Source: Geodermatophilaceae bacterium URHA0031 | GTDB taxonomy: Bacteria > Actinomycetota > Actinomycetes > Mycobacteriales > Geodermatophilaceae | Direction: 5' to 3' | Length of the DNA stretch: 64,000 nt | Assembly: GCA_000620205.1 (NCBI GenBank) | Contig: JHVP01000013.1 | Span: 1-64,000 of the forward strand | In this document: positions 32,456 to 40,874 of the stretch, in pieces | Position numbering within the stretch: position 1 is the first letter of the stretch | Layout of the letters: the number at the start of each line of letters is the position of its first letter | Notes under the pieces: model-generated | Databases searched by the model: none | What the model saw: the letters and a program-made list of their open reading frames with translations, nothing else | What the model was told of the DNA's origin: nothing | Program-made: the position numbers and the translations under genes

Positions 32456-32986
32456 ATGCCCGAGTCCCACCTGCGCGCTGCTGATGCCGACCGAGCTGCC
32501 GTGGCCGAGGTGCTCGGCGCGCACATGTCCGCCGGGCGGCTGACCGTCGCCGAGTTCGACGACCGGCTGTCCCGCGCCTACGCCGCCCGCACCTACGGTG
32601 AGCTCGACGAGCTCACCGCGGACCTGCCGGCGGTCGAGCAGCCACCCGCCGTCCGGCCCGACCCCTCGCCCGTCGCCCAGCCGGCGTGCGGCGGACCCGG
32701 CTGGGGGATGCACTCCTGGATGGGCGGGTGGGGGCACTGGGGCAGCACGGCCAACGGCCTGCGGGCCGCCTGGGCCAGCTGGCTGACCACCGCGGTCCTG
32801 GTGATCGGGATCTGGGCGCTGACCTCGGTGGGCTCGGGCGAGTGGATCTACCCGTGGCCGGTGTGGGTGATCGGCCCGTGGGGCGTGGTGCTGGTGGCGC
32901 AGACCCTCGGCGGGACCCGCGGCCCGGGCCGCGACCGCCAGCGTGACCGGCAGCGCGACCGCCGCCCCGGGCAGCTGCACGGCTGA
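32456..32986 (+). CDS. DUF1707 domain membrane protein
   Basis: 176 residues from the ATG at 32456 (GAGGAGT upstream). The N-terminal DUF1707 (about 3-55: RAADADRAAVAEVLGAHMSAGRLTVAEFDDRLSRAYAARTYGELDELTADL) is a small three-helix SHOCT-like domain. Then comes a Trp/Gly-rich loop and two hydrophobic helices (about 98-118 and 128-150), and a basic tail. Function unknown; often in actinobacteria, sometimes near cell-envelope genes. A large bidirectional hairpin follows before tRNA-Leu. Confidence 0.85.
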   Translation: MPESHLRAADADRAAVAEVLGAHMSAGRLTVAEFDDRLSRAYAARTYGELDELTADLPAVEQPPAVRPDPSPVAQPACGGPGWGMHSWMGGWGHWGSTANGLRAAWASWLTTAVLVIGIWALTSVGSGEWIYPWPVWVIGPWGVVLVAQTLGGTRGPGRDRQRDRQRDRRPGQLHG

Positions 32987-33002
32987 CCGACCCCGGACGC
33001 AG

Positions 33003-33037
33003 CAGGGCGCCGGGACCTGGTGGTCACCGGCGCCCTG
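33003..33037. terminator. bidirectional hairpin between DUF1707 and tRNA-Leu
   Basis: An 11-bp perfect outer stem (CAGGGCGCCGG at 33003-33013 with CCGGCGCCCTG at 33027-33037) extends inward by GACC/GGTC past a one-base bulge, with loop TGGT. It ends 7 bp from the tRNA-Leu 3' end and follows the DUF1707 gene, so it serves both convergent transcripts. Confidence 0.8.
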
Positions 33038-33043
33038 TGTGGG

Positions 33044-33126
33044 TGGGCAAGGGGGGAGTTGAACCCCCACGTCCTCTCGGACACACGGACCTGAACCGTG
33101 CGCGTCTGCCATTCCGCCACTTGCCC
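33044..33126 (-). tRNA. tRNA-Leu (CAG)
   Basis: On the minus strand the acceptor pair GGGCAAG/CTTGCCC is perfect, with discriminator A at 33044. The anticodon stem CACGG/CCGTG encloses loop TTCAGGT, giving anticodon CAG. The T arm has GTTCAACTC and the long class II variable arm lies at 33065-33082, as expected for Leu. The 3' CCA is not encoded. In mycobacteria a leu tRNA gene also borders the fhaA operon. Confidence 0.96.
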
Positions 33127-33371
33127 TGGCGAGGGAGAACACTAGCAGCCGGTCCACGAGGCCCCGGCCCCACCCCCGGGCCGCGCGGTGGCGCCGTTCC
33201 CGGCGCGGCCTGCGAGGTCGGGAGGGTCCCGCTGGTAGACAGTTCCCGGGACGCCGCTCGGCAGAGATCGCCGGGGCGTCCTGCGCTTCCCGACCGGTCC
33301 GGCGACCCTCCCCCGGTTACGATCAGCGCTCAAGTGCAGTGGGAGGTCAGCCGAGACGCGAGGGAGCGACT

Positions 33372-34169
33372 GTGGGTGTGCTGCAGCGCTTCGAGCGACG
33401 CCTCGAGGGCATGGTCGGGCTGGCGTTCGCGCGCGTCTTCAAGGGCAAGGTCCACCCGGCCGAGATCGCCACGGCCCTGCAGCGCGAGGCCGACGAGCAG
33501 CGGTCCGTGCTCGGCGGTGGCCGGGTGCTCGCCCCGGACCTCTACGTCGTCACCCTCGGCCCGGTCGACCACGACAACCTCGCCGAGTGGTCCGAGCAGC
33601 TGGCCGGCGAGCTCGCCGACATGGTGACCGAGCACGTCCAGGCCGAGGGCTACCAGACCTTCGGCGACGTCCAGGTGCGGCTGGAGCGCGACGAGGCCCT
33701 GCGCACCGGCGTCTTCGAGGTCGCCTCGCACGTCACCGGCGGCCACCAGCACCGCACCGAGGTGGGCGGCCCACCGTCCCCGTCCGGTCGCCCCCCGCTC
33801 CCGCCGCTGCCGTCGATGCGCACCGGGTCCACCGACACCGGCGCGCCGGAGCCCCCGGTCGTCGGCCGCGCCGGCCAGCGGGTGGCGCACGTCCTGGTCG
33901 TCGACGGCCCCGGGACCAAGCACGTGCTCGAGCAGGGCAGCAACGTGCTCGGTCGCGGCACCGAGGCCGACATCCGGCTGCCCGACACCGGGGTCAGCCG
34001 CAAGCACGCCGACGTCCAGCTCGCCGGGAACGTCGTGACCGTCGAGGACCTCGGCTCCACCAACGGCACGCTGGTCAACGGCCGGCGGGTCGGCCGCCAG
34101 GACCTCGCCGACGGCGACGTCATCCGGATCGGTCACTCGGTGCTGGTCTACCGGCAGGACGGCACATGA
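33372..34169 (+). CDS. fhaA: FhaA: FHA domain protein with DUF3662
   Basis: 265 residues from the GTG at 33372 (GGGAGCGACT before it). The N-terminal DUF3662 (about 1-115; VLQRFERRLEGMVGLAFARVFKG) is followed by a Pro-rich linker and a C-terminal FHA domain (about 175-262) with the phosphothreonine-binding motifs GRGTEADIRLPDTGVSRKHADV and DLGSTNGTLVNG. FHA domains bind phosphothreonine of PknA/PknB substrates; FhaA regulates peptidoglycan synthesis in mycobacteria. It leads the operon fhaA-fhaB-pstP-rodA-pbpA-pknA-pknB. A TACGAT hexamer at 33318 could be a -10 element. Confidence 0.95.
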   Translation: MGVLQRFERRLEGMVGLAFARVFKGKVHPAEIATALQREADEQRSVLGGGRVLAPDLYVVTLGPVDHDNLAEWSEQLAGELADMVTEHVQAEGYQTFGDVQVRLERDEALRTGVFEVASHVTGGHQHRTEVGGPPSPSGRPPLPPLPSMRTGSTDTGAPEPPVVGRAGQRVAHVLVVDGPGTKHVLEQGSNVLGRGTEADIRLPDTGVSRKHADVQLAGNVVTVEDLGSTNGTLVNGRRVGRQDLADGDVIRIGHSVLVYRQDGT

Positions 34170-34203
34170 CCAGGTCCGCGACCCGGCCCCGGGCGGCGGG
34201 GTG

Positions 34204-34665
34204 ATGGCGGAGATCGTCCTGCAGGCCTTCCGCTTCGGTTTCCTGCTGTTGCTCTGGCTGTTCATCTTCGCCGCCTTCCGGGTCGTGCGGGCCGACCTCT
34301 TCGGCGGTCGCGCCGGCCGGGTCACCTCCGTCCCGCCCCGGGCCGCCACGGCCGGACGCAAGCGCGGCAACCGCGGTCCCCGACACCTCGTCGTGACCGC
34401 GGGCCCACTCTCGGGCACTCGCATCACCCTCGGGGAGCAGGCGATCCTGATCGGCCGTGCCGACGACTCCACCCTCGTGTTGACCGACGACTTCGCCTCG
34501 TCCCGGCACGCGCGGCTCACCAACCGCAGCGGCCAGTGGTACGTCGAGGACCTCGGGTCGACCAACGGCACCTACCTCGACCAGCAGCGCGTGCAGGGTC
34601 CCCTGCTGGTCGGCCCCGGCCAACCGATCCGGATCGGCCAGACCGTGCTGGAGCTCCGTTCATGA
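34204..34665 (+). CDS. fhaB: FhaB: membrane-anchored FHA domain protein
   Basis: 153 residues from the ATG at 34204 (GTG immediately before, at 34201, is equally possible). One transmembrane helix (about 8-24) anchors an FHA domain (about 60-150) with LIGRADDSTLVLTDDFASSRHARL and VEDLGSTNGTYLD. The ATGA overlap with pstP couples the two. In mycobacteria the FhaB homologue (FipA) binds phospho-FtsZ/FtsQ complexes under oxidative stress; here the same role is inferred from synteny. Confidence 0.94.
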   Translation: MAEIVLQAFRFGFLLLLWLFIFAAFRVVRADLFGGRAGRVTSVPPRAATAGRKRGNRGPRHLVVTAGPLSGTRITLGEQAILIGRADDSTLVLTDDFASSRHARLTNRSGQWYVEDLGSTNGTYLDQQRVQGPLLVGPGQPIRIGQTVLELRS

Positions 34666-36077
34666 CGCTCGTCCTGCGCTACGCCGCCCGCTCCGACCGC
34701 GGCCTCATCCGCGGCACCAACCAGGACTCGGTCTACGCCGGTCCGCGGTTGCTCGCCGTCGCCGACGGGATGGGCGGCCACGCCGCCGGTGACGTCGCCA
34801 GCAAGGTGGTCATCGCCGCGCTCGAGCACCTCGACGACGACGCGCCCTCCGGTGACCTGCTGCAGGCGCTGCGGCAGGCGGTGTTCGACGGCAGCGAGCA
34901 CCTGCGCGAGGTCATCCGCGAGGCGCCGCACCTGGAGGGCATGGGGACGACGCTGACCGCCGTCCTGTTCGCCGGCGGGCGGCTCGGGCTCTGCCACGTC
35001 GGGGACTCCCGCGCCTACCTCATGCGCGACGGCGAGCTCGCCCAGATCACCCACGACGACACGTTCGTGCAGACGCTGATCGACGACGGCCGGATCACCG
35101 AGGAGGAGGCGAGCAGCCACCCGCAGCGGTCGCTTCTGCTCCGCGCCCTCAACGGCCAGGACGTCGAGCCCGACCTGTCCATGCGCGACGCCCGGGCCGG
35201 CGACCGCTACCTGCTCTGCTCCGACGGCCTGTCCGGCGTGGTCACCTTCGAGACCCTCGCTGCGGCGATGCGCGACCCGGACCCGCAGGCCACCGCCGAC
35301 CGGCTGATCGAGCTGGCACTGCGCAGCGGCGGCCCGGACAACATCACCTGCATCGTCGCCGACGTGGTCGAGGACGACGGCCGGGGCGCGCTGATCGACC
35401 CGGTGGTCGACGGCGCGGCCGGGGACAACCGGGGGCAGCGCGAGGTCGACCCGCGCTCGGCGGCCGGCCGGGCGGCGCTCGCCGACCCGCAGCCGGCCCA
35501 GGCCGACCGGGCGGTGGCCACCAGCTCCCCGCCGGTGCGCAGGCGTCCGCTCCGGACCGCGCTCGTCTCGCTCACCGCGCTCGTGGTGCTCGCCGCCGCG
35601 GCGGTCGGCGGCTACCTGTTCGTCATGGGGCACTGGTTCGTCGGGGTCGCGGAGACCGCCGACGGCAACGAGGTCGCGGTGTTCCAGGGTCTGGACGCCT
35701 CCATCGTCGGGGTGGACCTGTTCCGGCTCGACCAGGCGACCGGCCTCGCCACCACCGACCTCACCCAGGCCGCCCGCAGCCGGGTCACCGGCGGCATCAC
35801 CGCCTCCGACCGGGACGACGCCCAGCGGATCCTCACCAACCTGCGCGACCAGCGGCTGCCGCTGTGCCGCACCACGCCGAGCACCGCGTCGAGCACCAGC
35901 TCCGCGCCGGCGCCCTCCTCCACCGCCGAGCCCACCCCGCCGGTCGACCCGGCGGTCAGCGCCGCTCCCCCCGCCCCGACCCTGACGCCGTCCCCGGCCA
36001 CGACGACGAGCTCGGCGACGAGCACGGGACCGTCCCGCTCCGGGACGCCGGGAGTGGACTGCCGGGAGGCGGACTGA
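34662..36077 (+). CDS. pstP: PstP: membrane PP2C-family Ser/Thr phosphatase
   Basis: 471 residues, ATG at 34662 overlapping the fhaB stop. The PPM/PP2C domain (about 5-240) shows all metal motifs: NQDSVY, VADGMGGH, GDSRAYLM, LLCSDGLSGV and GGPDNITCIV. A long acidic/Ala-rich region leads to one transmembrane helix (about 303-325), then an extracellular domain and a Ser/Pro/Thr-rich tail. PstP is the single phosphatase opposing PknA and PknB. The extracellular tail is longer than the M. tuberculosis counterpart. Confidence 0.95.
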   Translation: MTLVLRYAARSDRGLIRGTNQDSVYAGPRLLAVADGMGGHAAGDVASKVVIAALEHLDDDAPSGDLLQALRQAVFDGSEHLREVIREAPHLEGMGTTLTAVLFAGGRLGLCHVGDSRAYLMRDGELAQITHDDTFVQTLIDDGRITEEEASSHPQRSLLLRALNGQDVEPDLSMRDARAGDRYLLCSDGLSGVVTFETLAAAMRDPDPQATADRLIELALRSGGPDNITCIVADVVEDDGRGALIDPVVDGAAGDNRGQREVDPRSAAGRAALADPQPAQADRAVATSSPPVRRRPLRTALVSLTALVVLAAAAVGGYLFVMGHWFVGVAETADGNEVAVFQGLDASIVGVDLFRLDQATGLATTDLTQAARSRVTGGITASDRDDAQRILTNLRDQRLPLCRTTPSTASSTSSAPAPSSTAEPTPPVDPAVSAAPPAPTLTPSPATTTSSATSTGPSRSGTPGVDCREAD

Positions 36078-36109
36078 GTGGCCCGCCCGACCTCCTCCGG
36101 GACCCCGTC

Positions 36110-37519
36110 GTGAGCGGTCCGGGGACCGATCCGCGGGCCGCCACCGCTGGCGACCCGACGCCGACGCGGCGCGGCACCGAGCTCGCGCTGCTGGCGTTCG
36201 CCGTGGTCATCACGCTGGCCGCGCAGTGCATCGTCGACCTGACCGTCACCGACTCGCTCAGCCCGGAGCTGGCCACCTTCGGCACCTGGTTCACCGCGCT
36301 GTGGGTCGTCGCCCACCTCGTCGTCCGGCGGTTCGCGCCCTACGCCGACCCGCTGCTGCTGCCCTGCGTCGCCGTGCTGATGGGGCTGGGGCTCACGATG
36401 ATCCACCGGCTGGACATCGCCGGGGACCAGCTGGGCGGCAACAGCTCCGGGGAGGACGCCCCGGTGCAGCTGCTCTGGGCGACCGTCGGTCTGGTGCTGT
36501 TCGTCGCCGTCCTCGTGGTCGTCCGCGACCACCGGGTGCTCGCCCGGTTCGCCTACACCCTCGCCCTGGTCGGCCTGGTGCTGCTGGCCATCCCGGCGGT
36601 GCTGCCCAACTCGGAGATCAACGGGGCCAAGCTCTGGATCCGGGTCGCCGGCTTCTCCATCCAGCCCGGTGAGTTCGCCAAGATCTGCCTGGTCGTCTTC
36701 TTCGCCGCCTACCTGGTCGACAAGCGGGACGTGCTCGCGCTGGCCAGCCGCAAGGTCGTCGGCCTGGAGCTGCCCCGCGGCCGCGACCTGGGCCCGGTGC
36801 TGCTGGCCTGGGTGGCCTCGATCCTGGTGCTGGTCTTCGAGCGCGACCTGGGCAGCTCGCTGCTGCTGTTCGGCATCTTCGTGGTGATGCTCTACGTCGC
36901 CACCGAGCGCGCCAGCTGGCTGGTCATCGGCGTCGTCCTGTTCTCCGGTGGCGCGTTCGTGGCCTACCAGGTGTTCGGGCACGTGCGGGTGCGCGTGGAC
37001 ACCTGGCTGGACCCCTTCGCCTACGTCGACACCGGCGGCTACCAGATCGTGCAGTCGCTGTTCAGCCTCGGCACCGGCGGGCTGTTCGGCGCCGGCCTGG
37101 GCGGCGGGCGCCCCGACCAGGTGCCGGTGGCCAAGAGCGACTTCATCGCCTCCGCGATCGGGGAGGAGCTCGGGCTCTTCGGCCTGGTCGCGGTGATCGT
37201 GCTGTACCTGGTGCTGGTCGAGCGCGGCCTGCGCACCTCGCTGGTCGTCCGCGACGGCTTCGGCAAGCTGCTCGCCGCGGGCCTGTCCTTCGCCGTCGCC
37301 TGGCAGGTGTTCGTCGTCCTCGGCGGGGTCACCGGACTGCTCCCGCTGACCGGCCTCACCACCCCGTTCCTCGCCTACGGAGGCTCGTCGCTGGTCGCCA
37401 ACTTCGGTCTGGTCGCGCTGCTCGTCCGGATCAGCGACGCCGCCCGCCGGCCGGTCGCACCCCCGCCGGCCACCCCGCCGAAGCTCACCGACGCCCCGAC
37501 CGAGGTCGTGCGCCCGTGA
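36110..37519 (+). CDS. rodA: FtsW/RodA/SpoVE SEDS glycosyltransferase
   Basis: 469 residues from the GTG at 36110, with at least ten hydrophobic segments. The SEDS signatures are present: INGAKLWIRVAGFSIQPGEFAKI, FERDLGSSLL (catalytic Asp), and GGGRPDQVPVAKSDFIASAIGEELG. It polymerises lipid II to glycan strands. By position in the fha-pstP-pbpA operon it equals mycobacterial RodA (Rv0017c). The GTGA overlap with pbpA couples translation of polymerase and transpeptidase. Confidence 0.95.
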   Translation: MSGPGTDPRAATAGDPTPTRRGTELALLAFAVVITLAAQCIVDLTVTDSLSPELATFGTWFTALWVVAHLVVRRFAPYADPLLLPCVAVLMGLGLTMIHRLDIAGDQLGGNSSGEDAPVQLLWATVGLVLFVAVLVVVRDHRVLARFAYTLALVGLVLLAIPAVLPNSEINGAKLWIRVAGFSIQPGEFAKICLVVFFAAYLVDKRDVLALASRKVVGLELPRGRDLGPVLLAWVASILVLVFERDLGSSLLLFGIFVVMLYVATERASWLVIGVVLFSGGAFVAYQVFGHVRVRVDTWLDPFAYVDTGGYQIVQSLFSLGTGGLFGAGLGGGRPDQVPVAKSDFIASAIGEELGLFGLVAVIVLYLVLVERGLRTSLVVRDGFGKLLAAGLSFAVAWQVFVVLGGVTGLLPLTGLTTPFLAYGGSSLVANFGLVALLVRISDAARRPVAPPPATPPKLTDAPTEVVRP

Positions 37520-39012
37520 ACGCCCCGCTGCGCAAGGTCGCCATCAGCGTGCTGGTGCTGTTCACCCTGCTGATCGTCAACGTCAACATCATCCAGGTGG
37601 TGCGCGCCCAGTCGCTGCGGGAGAACCCGCGCAACACCCGGGTGCTCACCGAGGAGTACGACCGGGAACGCGGCGCGATCGTCGTCGCCGGGAACGAGGT
37701 CGCCTCCTCGGTGTCGACCGGGGAGGCGCTGGACTACCTGCGGCAGTACCCGCAGGGCCCGCTGTACGCGGCGGTGACCGGCTACTACTCGGTCCTGTTC
37801 GGCAACACCGGCATGGAGCGGGCCGAGAACGACGTCCTGGCCGGCACCGACGACCGGCTCGCCCTGCGCCGGCTCGGCGACATCCTCACCGGCCGGGACC
37901 CCTCCGGCGGCAACGTCGAGCTGACCCTGGACCCCGCGGTGCAGCAGGCGGCCATGGACGGCCTCGACGGCGTCACCGGAGCCGTCGTGGCGATCGACCC
38001 GTCCACCGGCGCGATCCTGGGCATGGCGAGCACGCCCACCTACGACCCGAACCAGCTCTCCAGCCACGACCCGGCCGCCATGCGCGCCTACGCCGACCAG
38101 ATCCAGCCCGAGGCCGGCTCCGGCGACGCCGACCCGCTGACCAACCAGGCGATCGACGAGCGGTACTCCCCCGGCTCGATCTTCAAGCTCGTCGTCTCCG
38201 CCGCGGCGCTGTCCACCGGCGACTACACGCCGGAGACCACCGTCCCGGCACCGGACCTCTACACGCTGCCCAACAGCAGCAACGAGCTGGAGAACTACAA
38301 CGGCGAGAGCTGCAACGGCGGCGCCGACCAGTCGCTGATCGACGCGCTCACCATCTCCTGCAACACCGCCTTCGCCGAGCTCGGCGTCACGCTGGGCGAG
38401 GACAAGCTGCGCGACATGGCCGAGGCCTTCGGCATCGACGACGAGGGGTTCGACATCCCGCTCCCGGTCAGCGGCAGCACGCTCGGTGAGATCGAGGACG
38501 ACGCCGCCCTCGCGCAGAGCTCGATCGGGCAGCGGGACGTGCAGCTCACCCCGCTGCAGGCCGCGATGATCTCCGCCGCGATCGCGAACGAGGGCGAGCT
38601 GATGAAGCCCTACCTGGTCAAGTCGATCCAGGCCCCGGACCTGTCCGTGGTCGACCAGACCGACCCGGAGGAGATGAGCACGCCGGTCTCCGCCGACGTC
38701 GCCGACGAGCTCACCCGGATGATGACCAGCGTCGTGGCCAACGGCACCGGCCGGAAGGCCCGCATCGACGGCGTGCAGGTCGCCGGGAAGACCGGGACGG
38801 CGGAGGTCGGCACCACCGGCGACGACGCCGCGCCGCACACCTGGTTCACCGGCTTCGCACCGGCCGACGACCCGCAGATCGCCGTCGCCGTCTTCATCAA
38901 GAACGGCGGGCAGAGCGGGACCGAGGGCACCGGCACCGGCGGGGACGTCTCCGCACCGATCGCCAAGGCCGTCATCCAGGCCTACCTCGACGGTCAGGGA
39001 GCCGGGGGCTGA
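37516..39012 (+). CDS. pbpA: penicillin-binding protein PbpA (transpeptidase)
   Basis: 498 residues from the GTG at 37516. One N-terminal transmembrane helix (about 8-28), a short dimer domain, then the transpeptidase domain with active-site Ser221 (SIFK), the SCN motif near residue 283 and K425-T-G-T. It cross-links peptidoglycan with RodA as partner. The stop overlaps the pknA ATG by one base (TGATG). Confidence 0.96.
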   Translation: MNAPLRKVAISVLVLFTLLIVNVNIIQVVRAQSLRENPRNTRVLTEEYDRERGAIVVAGNEVASSVSTGEALDYLRQYPQGPLYAAVTGYYSVLFGNTGMERAENDVLAGTDDRLALRRLGDILTGRDPSGGNVELTLDPAVQQAAMDGLDGVTGAVVAIDPSTGAILGMASTPTYDPNQLSSHDPAAMRAYADQIQPEAGSGDADPLTNQAIDERYSPGSIFKLVVSAAALSTGDYTPETTVPAPDLYTLPNSSNELENYNGESCNGGADQSLIDALTISCNTAFAELGVTLGEDKLRDMAEAFGIDDEGFDIPLPVSGSTLGEIEDDAALAQSSIGQRDVQLTPLQAAMISAAIANEGELMKPYLVKSIQAPDLSVVDQTDPEEMSTPVSADVADELTRMMTSVVANGTGRKARIDGVQVAGKTGTAEVGTTGDDAAPHTWFTGFAPADDPQIAVAVFIKNGGQSGTEGTGTGGDVSAPIAKAVIQAYLDGQGAGG

Positions 39013-40718
39013 TGGCCGTCCACGTGGGCAGTCTGCTGGCCGGCCGGTACGAGATCACCGCACCCATCGCCACCGGCGGCATGGGCGAGGTCTGGAAGGG
39101 CCGGGACCGCACCCTGGGGCGCACGATCGCGGTGAAGGTGCTGCGCAGCGAGTACACCGGCGACTCCAGCTTCCTCATCCGGTTCCGGAACGAGGCCCGG
39201 CACACCGCGGCGCTGTCGCACCCGAACATCGCCTCGGTCTACGACTACGGCGAGACGACCGAGGACGGCCAGCGGCTGGCCTACCTCATCATGGAGTTCG
39301 TCGAGGGCAAGCCGCTGGTGAGCATCCTGGCCGAGCGCGGCCGGCTGACCCCCGAGCAGACCCTCGACGTGCTCGGCCAAGCTGCGGACGGGCTCTCCGC
39401 AGCCCACGCCGCGGGGATGGTGCACCGCGACATCAAGCCGGGCAACCTGCTCGTCCGCCCGGACGGGGTGGTGAAGCTGACCGACTTCGGCATCGCCTAC
39501 GCACGCGACGCGGCGCCGCTGACCCGCACCGGGATGGTCGTCGGCACTGCCCAGTACCTGTCCCCGGAGCAGGCGCAGGGGCACGTGGTGACCGCGGCGT
39601 CCGACGTCTACTCCCTGGGCGTGCTGGGCTACGAGTGCATCTCGGGCGTGCGGCCCTTCGACGGCGAGTCGCAGGTGGCCATCGCGCTGGCACAGATCAA
39701 CCGCCCGCCACCGCCGATGCCGGCCGACGTCCCGCGGCAGGTGAAGGCGCTCATCGAGCGGGCGCTGAGCAAGGACCCGGCGGGCCGGTTCCCCGACGGC
39801 GGAGCCTTCGCCCGGGCGGTCCGCCAGGTGGCTGCCGGTGGCGCCGTGCCCCCGCGGACGGCGATGACCACGGTCATCGGCGGCAGCGACGACTCCGCGA
39901 CCACCGTGATCCCGGCCGAGGCGCTCACCCGAGGTGGAACGCCGTCCACCGCGCCACGGACGATGCCGCCGTTGCACGCTGGGCCGGCAGATGACGACGA
40001 CTGGGTCGACCCGCCGGAGGAGCCGCGCCGCCGGCGGCCGCGCGCCCTCATCTGGGCAGCCCTGGGGTTCGTGGTGCTGCTGCTCGCCGGGGTGGGGGTG
40101 GCGGTGGCGCTGTCCCGGGGGGACGGCGACCGGGCTGCCGCGCCAACCGGCCCGACCAGCTCACCCACCACCGCCAGCACGTCCGCCGCCACCGGCACCG
40201 GCGTGTCCGGCATCCCCTTCCGGGTGAGCGACCACGTGGGCGATCCCTACGACGCCGTGCGTGCCGAGCTGCAGGCGGCGGGCTTCACCGACATCCAGCG
40301 AGCGGACGCGGACGAGGACCAGCTGGAGACGGCCGGGGTCCGGCTGCAGGAGGGCGACGTCGTCACGGCGTCCCCCGCCGAGGGCTCGCTGCCGGCGGAC
40401 GACCCCCTCGTCCTCTACGTCGCCACCGCTGACTTCGACCCCGACGACGGTGGGGAGGACGGGGACGGCGGGCAGCCCAGCGAGCAGACGACCGCGGCGC
40501 CCACGACGGCGGCCCAGCAGAGCGAGCCCACCCCGACCACCGGCCCCAGCTCCACCAGCGCCACGCCCACCGAGACGACGTCGGCCGCACCGACGTCGGC
40601 ACCGACCTCGTCGACGGCATCGAGCACCCCACCGTCCGTTGAGTCCAGCCCCACGTCCAGCACCCAGGGGCTGGTGGCCGACGCAGGGCCCACAGTCGGC
40701 GCCGCCCCCTCGCCATGA
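39012..40718 (+). CDS. pknA: PknA-type membrane Ser/Thr protein kinase
   Basis: 568 residues from the ATG at 39012. Kinase domain (about 10-270) with ATGGMGEVWKG, VKVLRSEYTGD, HRDIKPGN, DFGIAY and GTAQYLSPEQ. After a basic stretch a transmembrane helix (about 345-367) leads to one PASTA-like repeat (about 395-475) and a long Thr/Ser/Pro tail to the end. PknA phosphorylates division and wall proteins (Wag31, FtsZ, MurD in mycobacteria). M. tuberculosis PknA has no PASTA repeat, so this one is extended. A paralogue lies at 4862. Confidence 0.95.
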   Translation: MAVHVGSLLAGRYEITAPIATGGMGEVWKGRDRTLGRTIAVKVLRSEYTGDSSFLIRFRNEARHTAALSHPNIASVYDYGETTEDGQRLAYLIMEFVEGKPLVSILAERGRLTPEQTLDVLGQAADGLSAAHAAGMVHRDIKPGNLLVRPDGVVKLTDFGIAYARDAAPLTRTGMVVGTAQYLSPEQAQGHVVTAASDVYSLGVLGYECISGVRPFDGESQVAIALAQINRPPPPMPADVPRQVKALIERALSKDPAGRFPDGGAFARAVRQVAAGGAVPPRTAMTTVIGGSDDSATTVIPAEALTRGGTPSTAPRTMPPLHAGPADDDDWVDPPEEPRRRRPRALIWAALGFVVLLLAGVGVAVALSRGDGDRAAAPTGPTSSPTTASTSAATGTGVSGIPFRVSDHVGDPYDAVRAELQAAGFTDIQRADADEDQLETAGVRLQEGDVVTASPAEGSLPADDPLVLYVATADFDPDDGGEDGDGGQPSEQTTAAPTTAAQQSEPTPTTGPSSTSATPTETTSAAPTSAPTSSTASSTPPSVESSPTSSTQGLVADAGPTVGAAPSP

Positions 40719-40874
40719 CCACGGGAGTCGACCGGTGACACATCGGCCGCCGGCCGTCCGCGTCGCGCGGGTGAGGAGCGGGCCAGCCACTAGGCTCCGC
40801 GACGGCGCGCCGACGCCCTTCCCGCGTGGACCGGAGCCGCTTCCCACGCACCCGCCCGCCCGAGAGGACCCCCG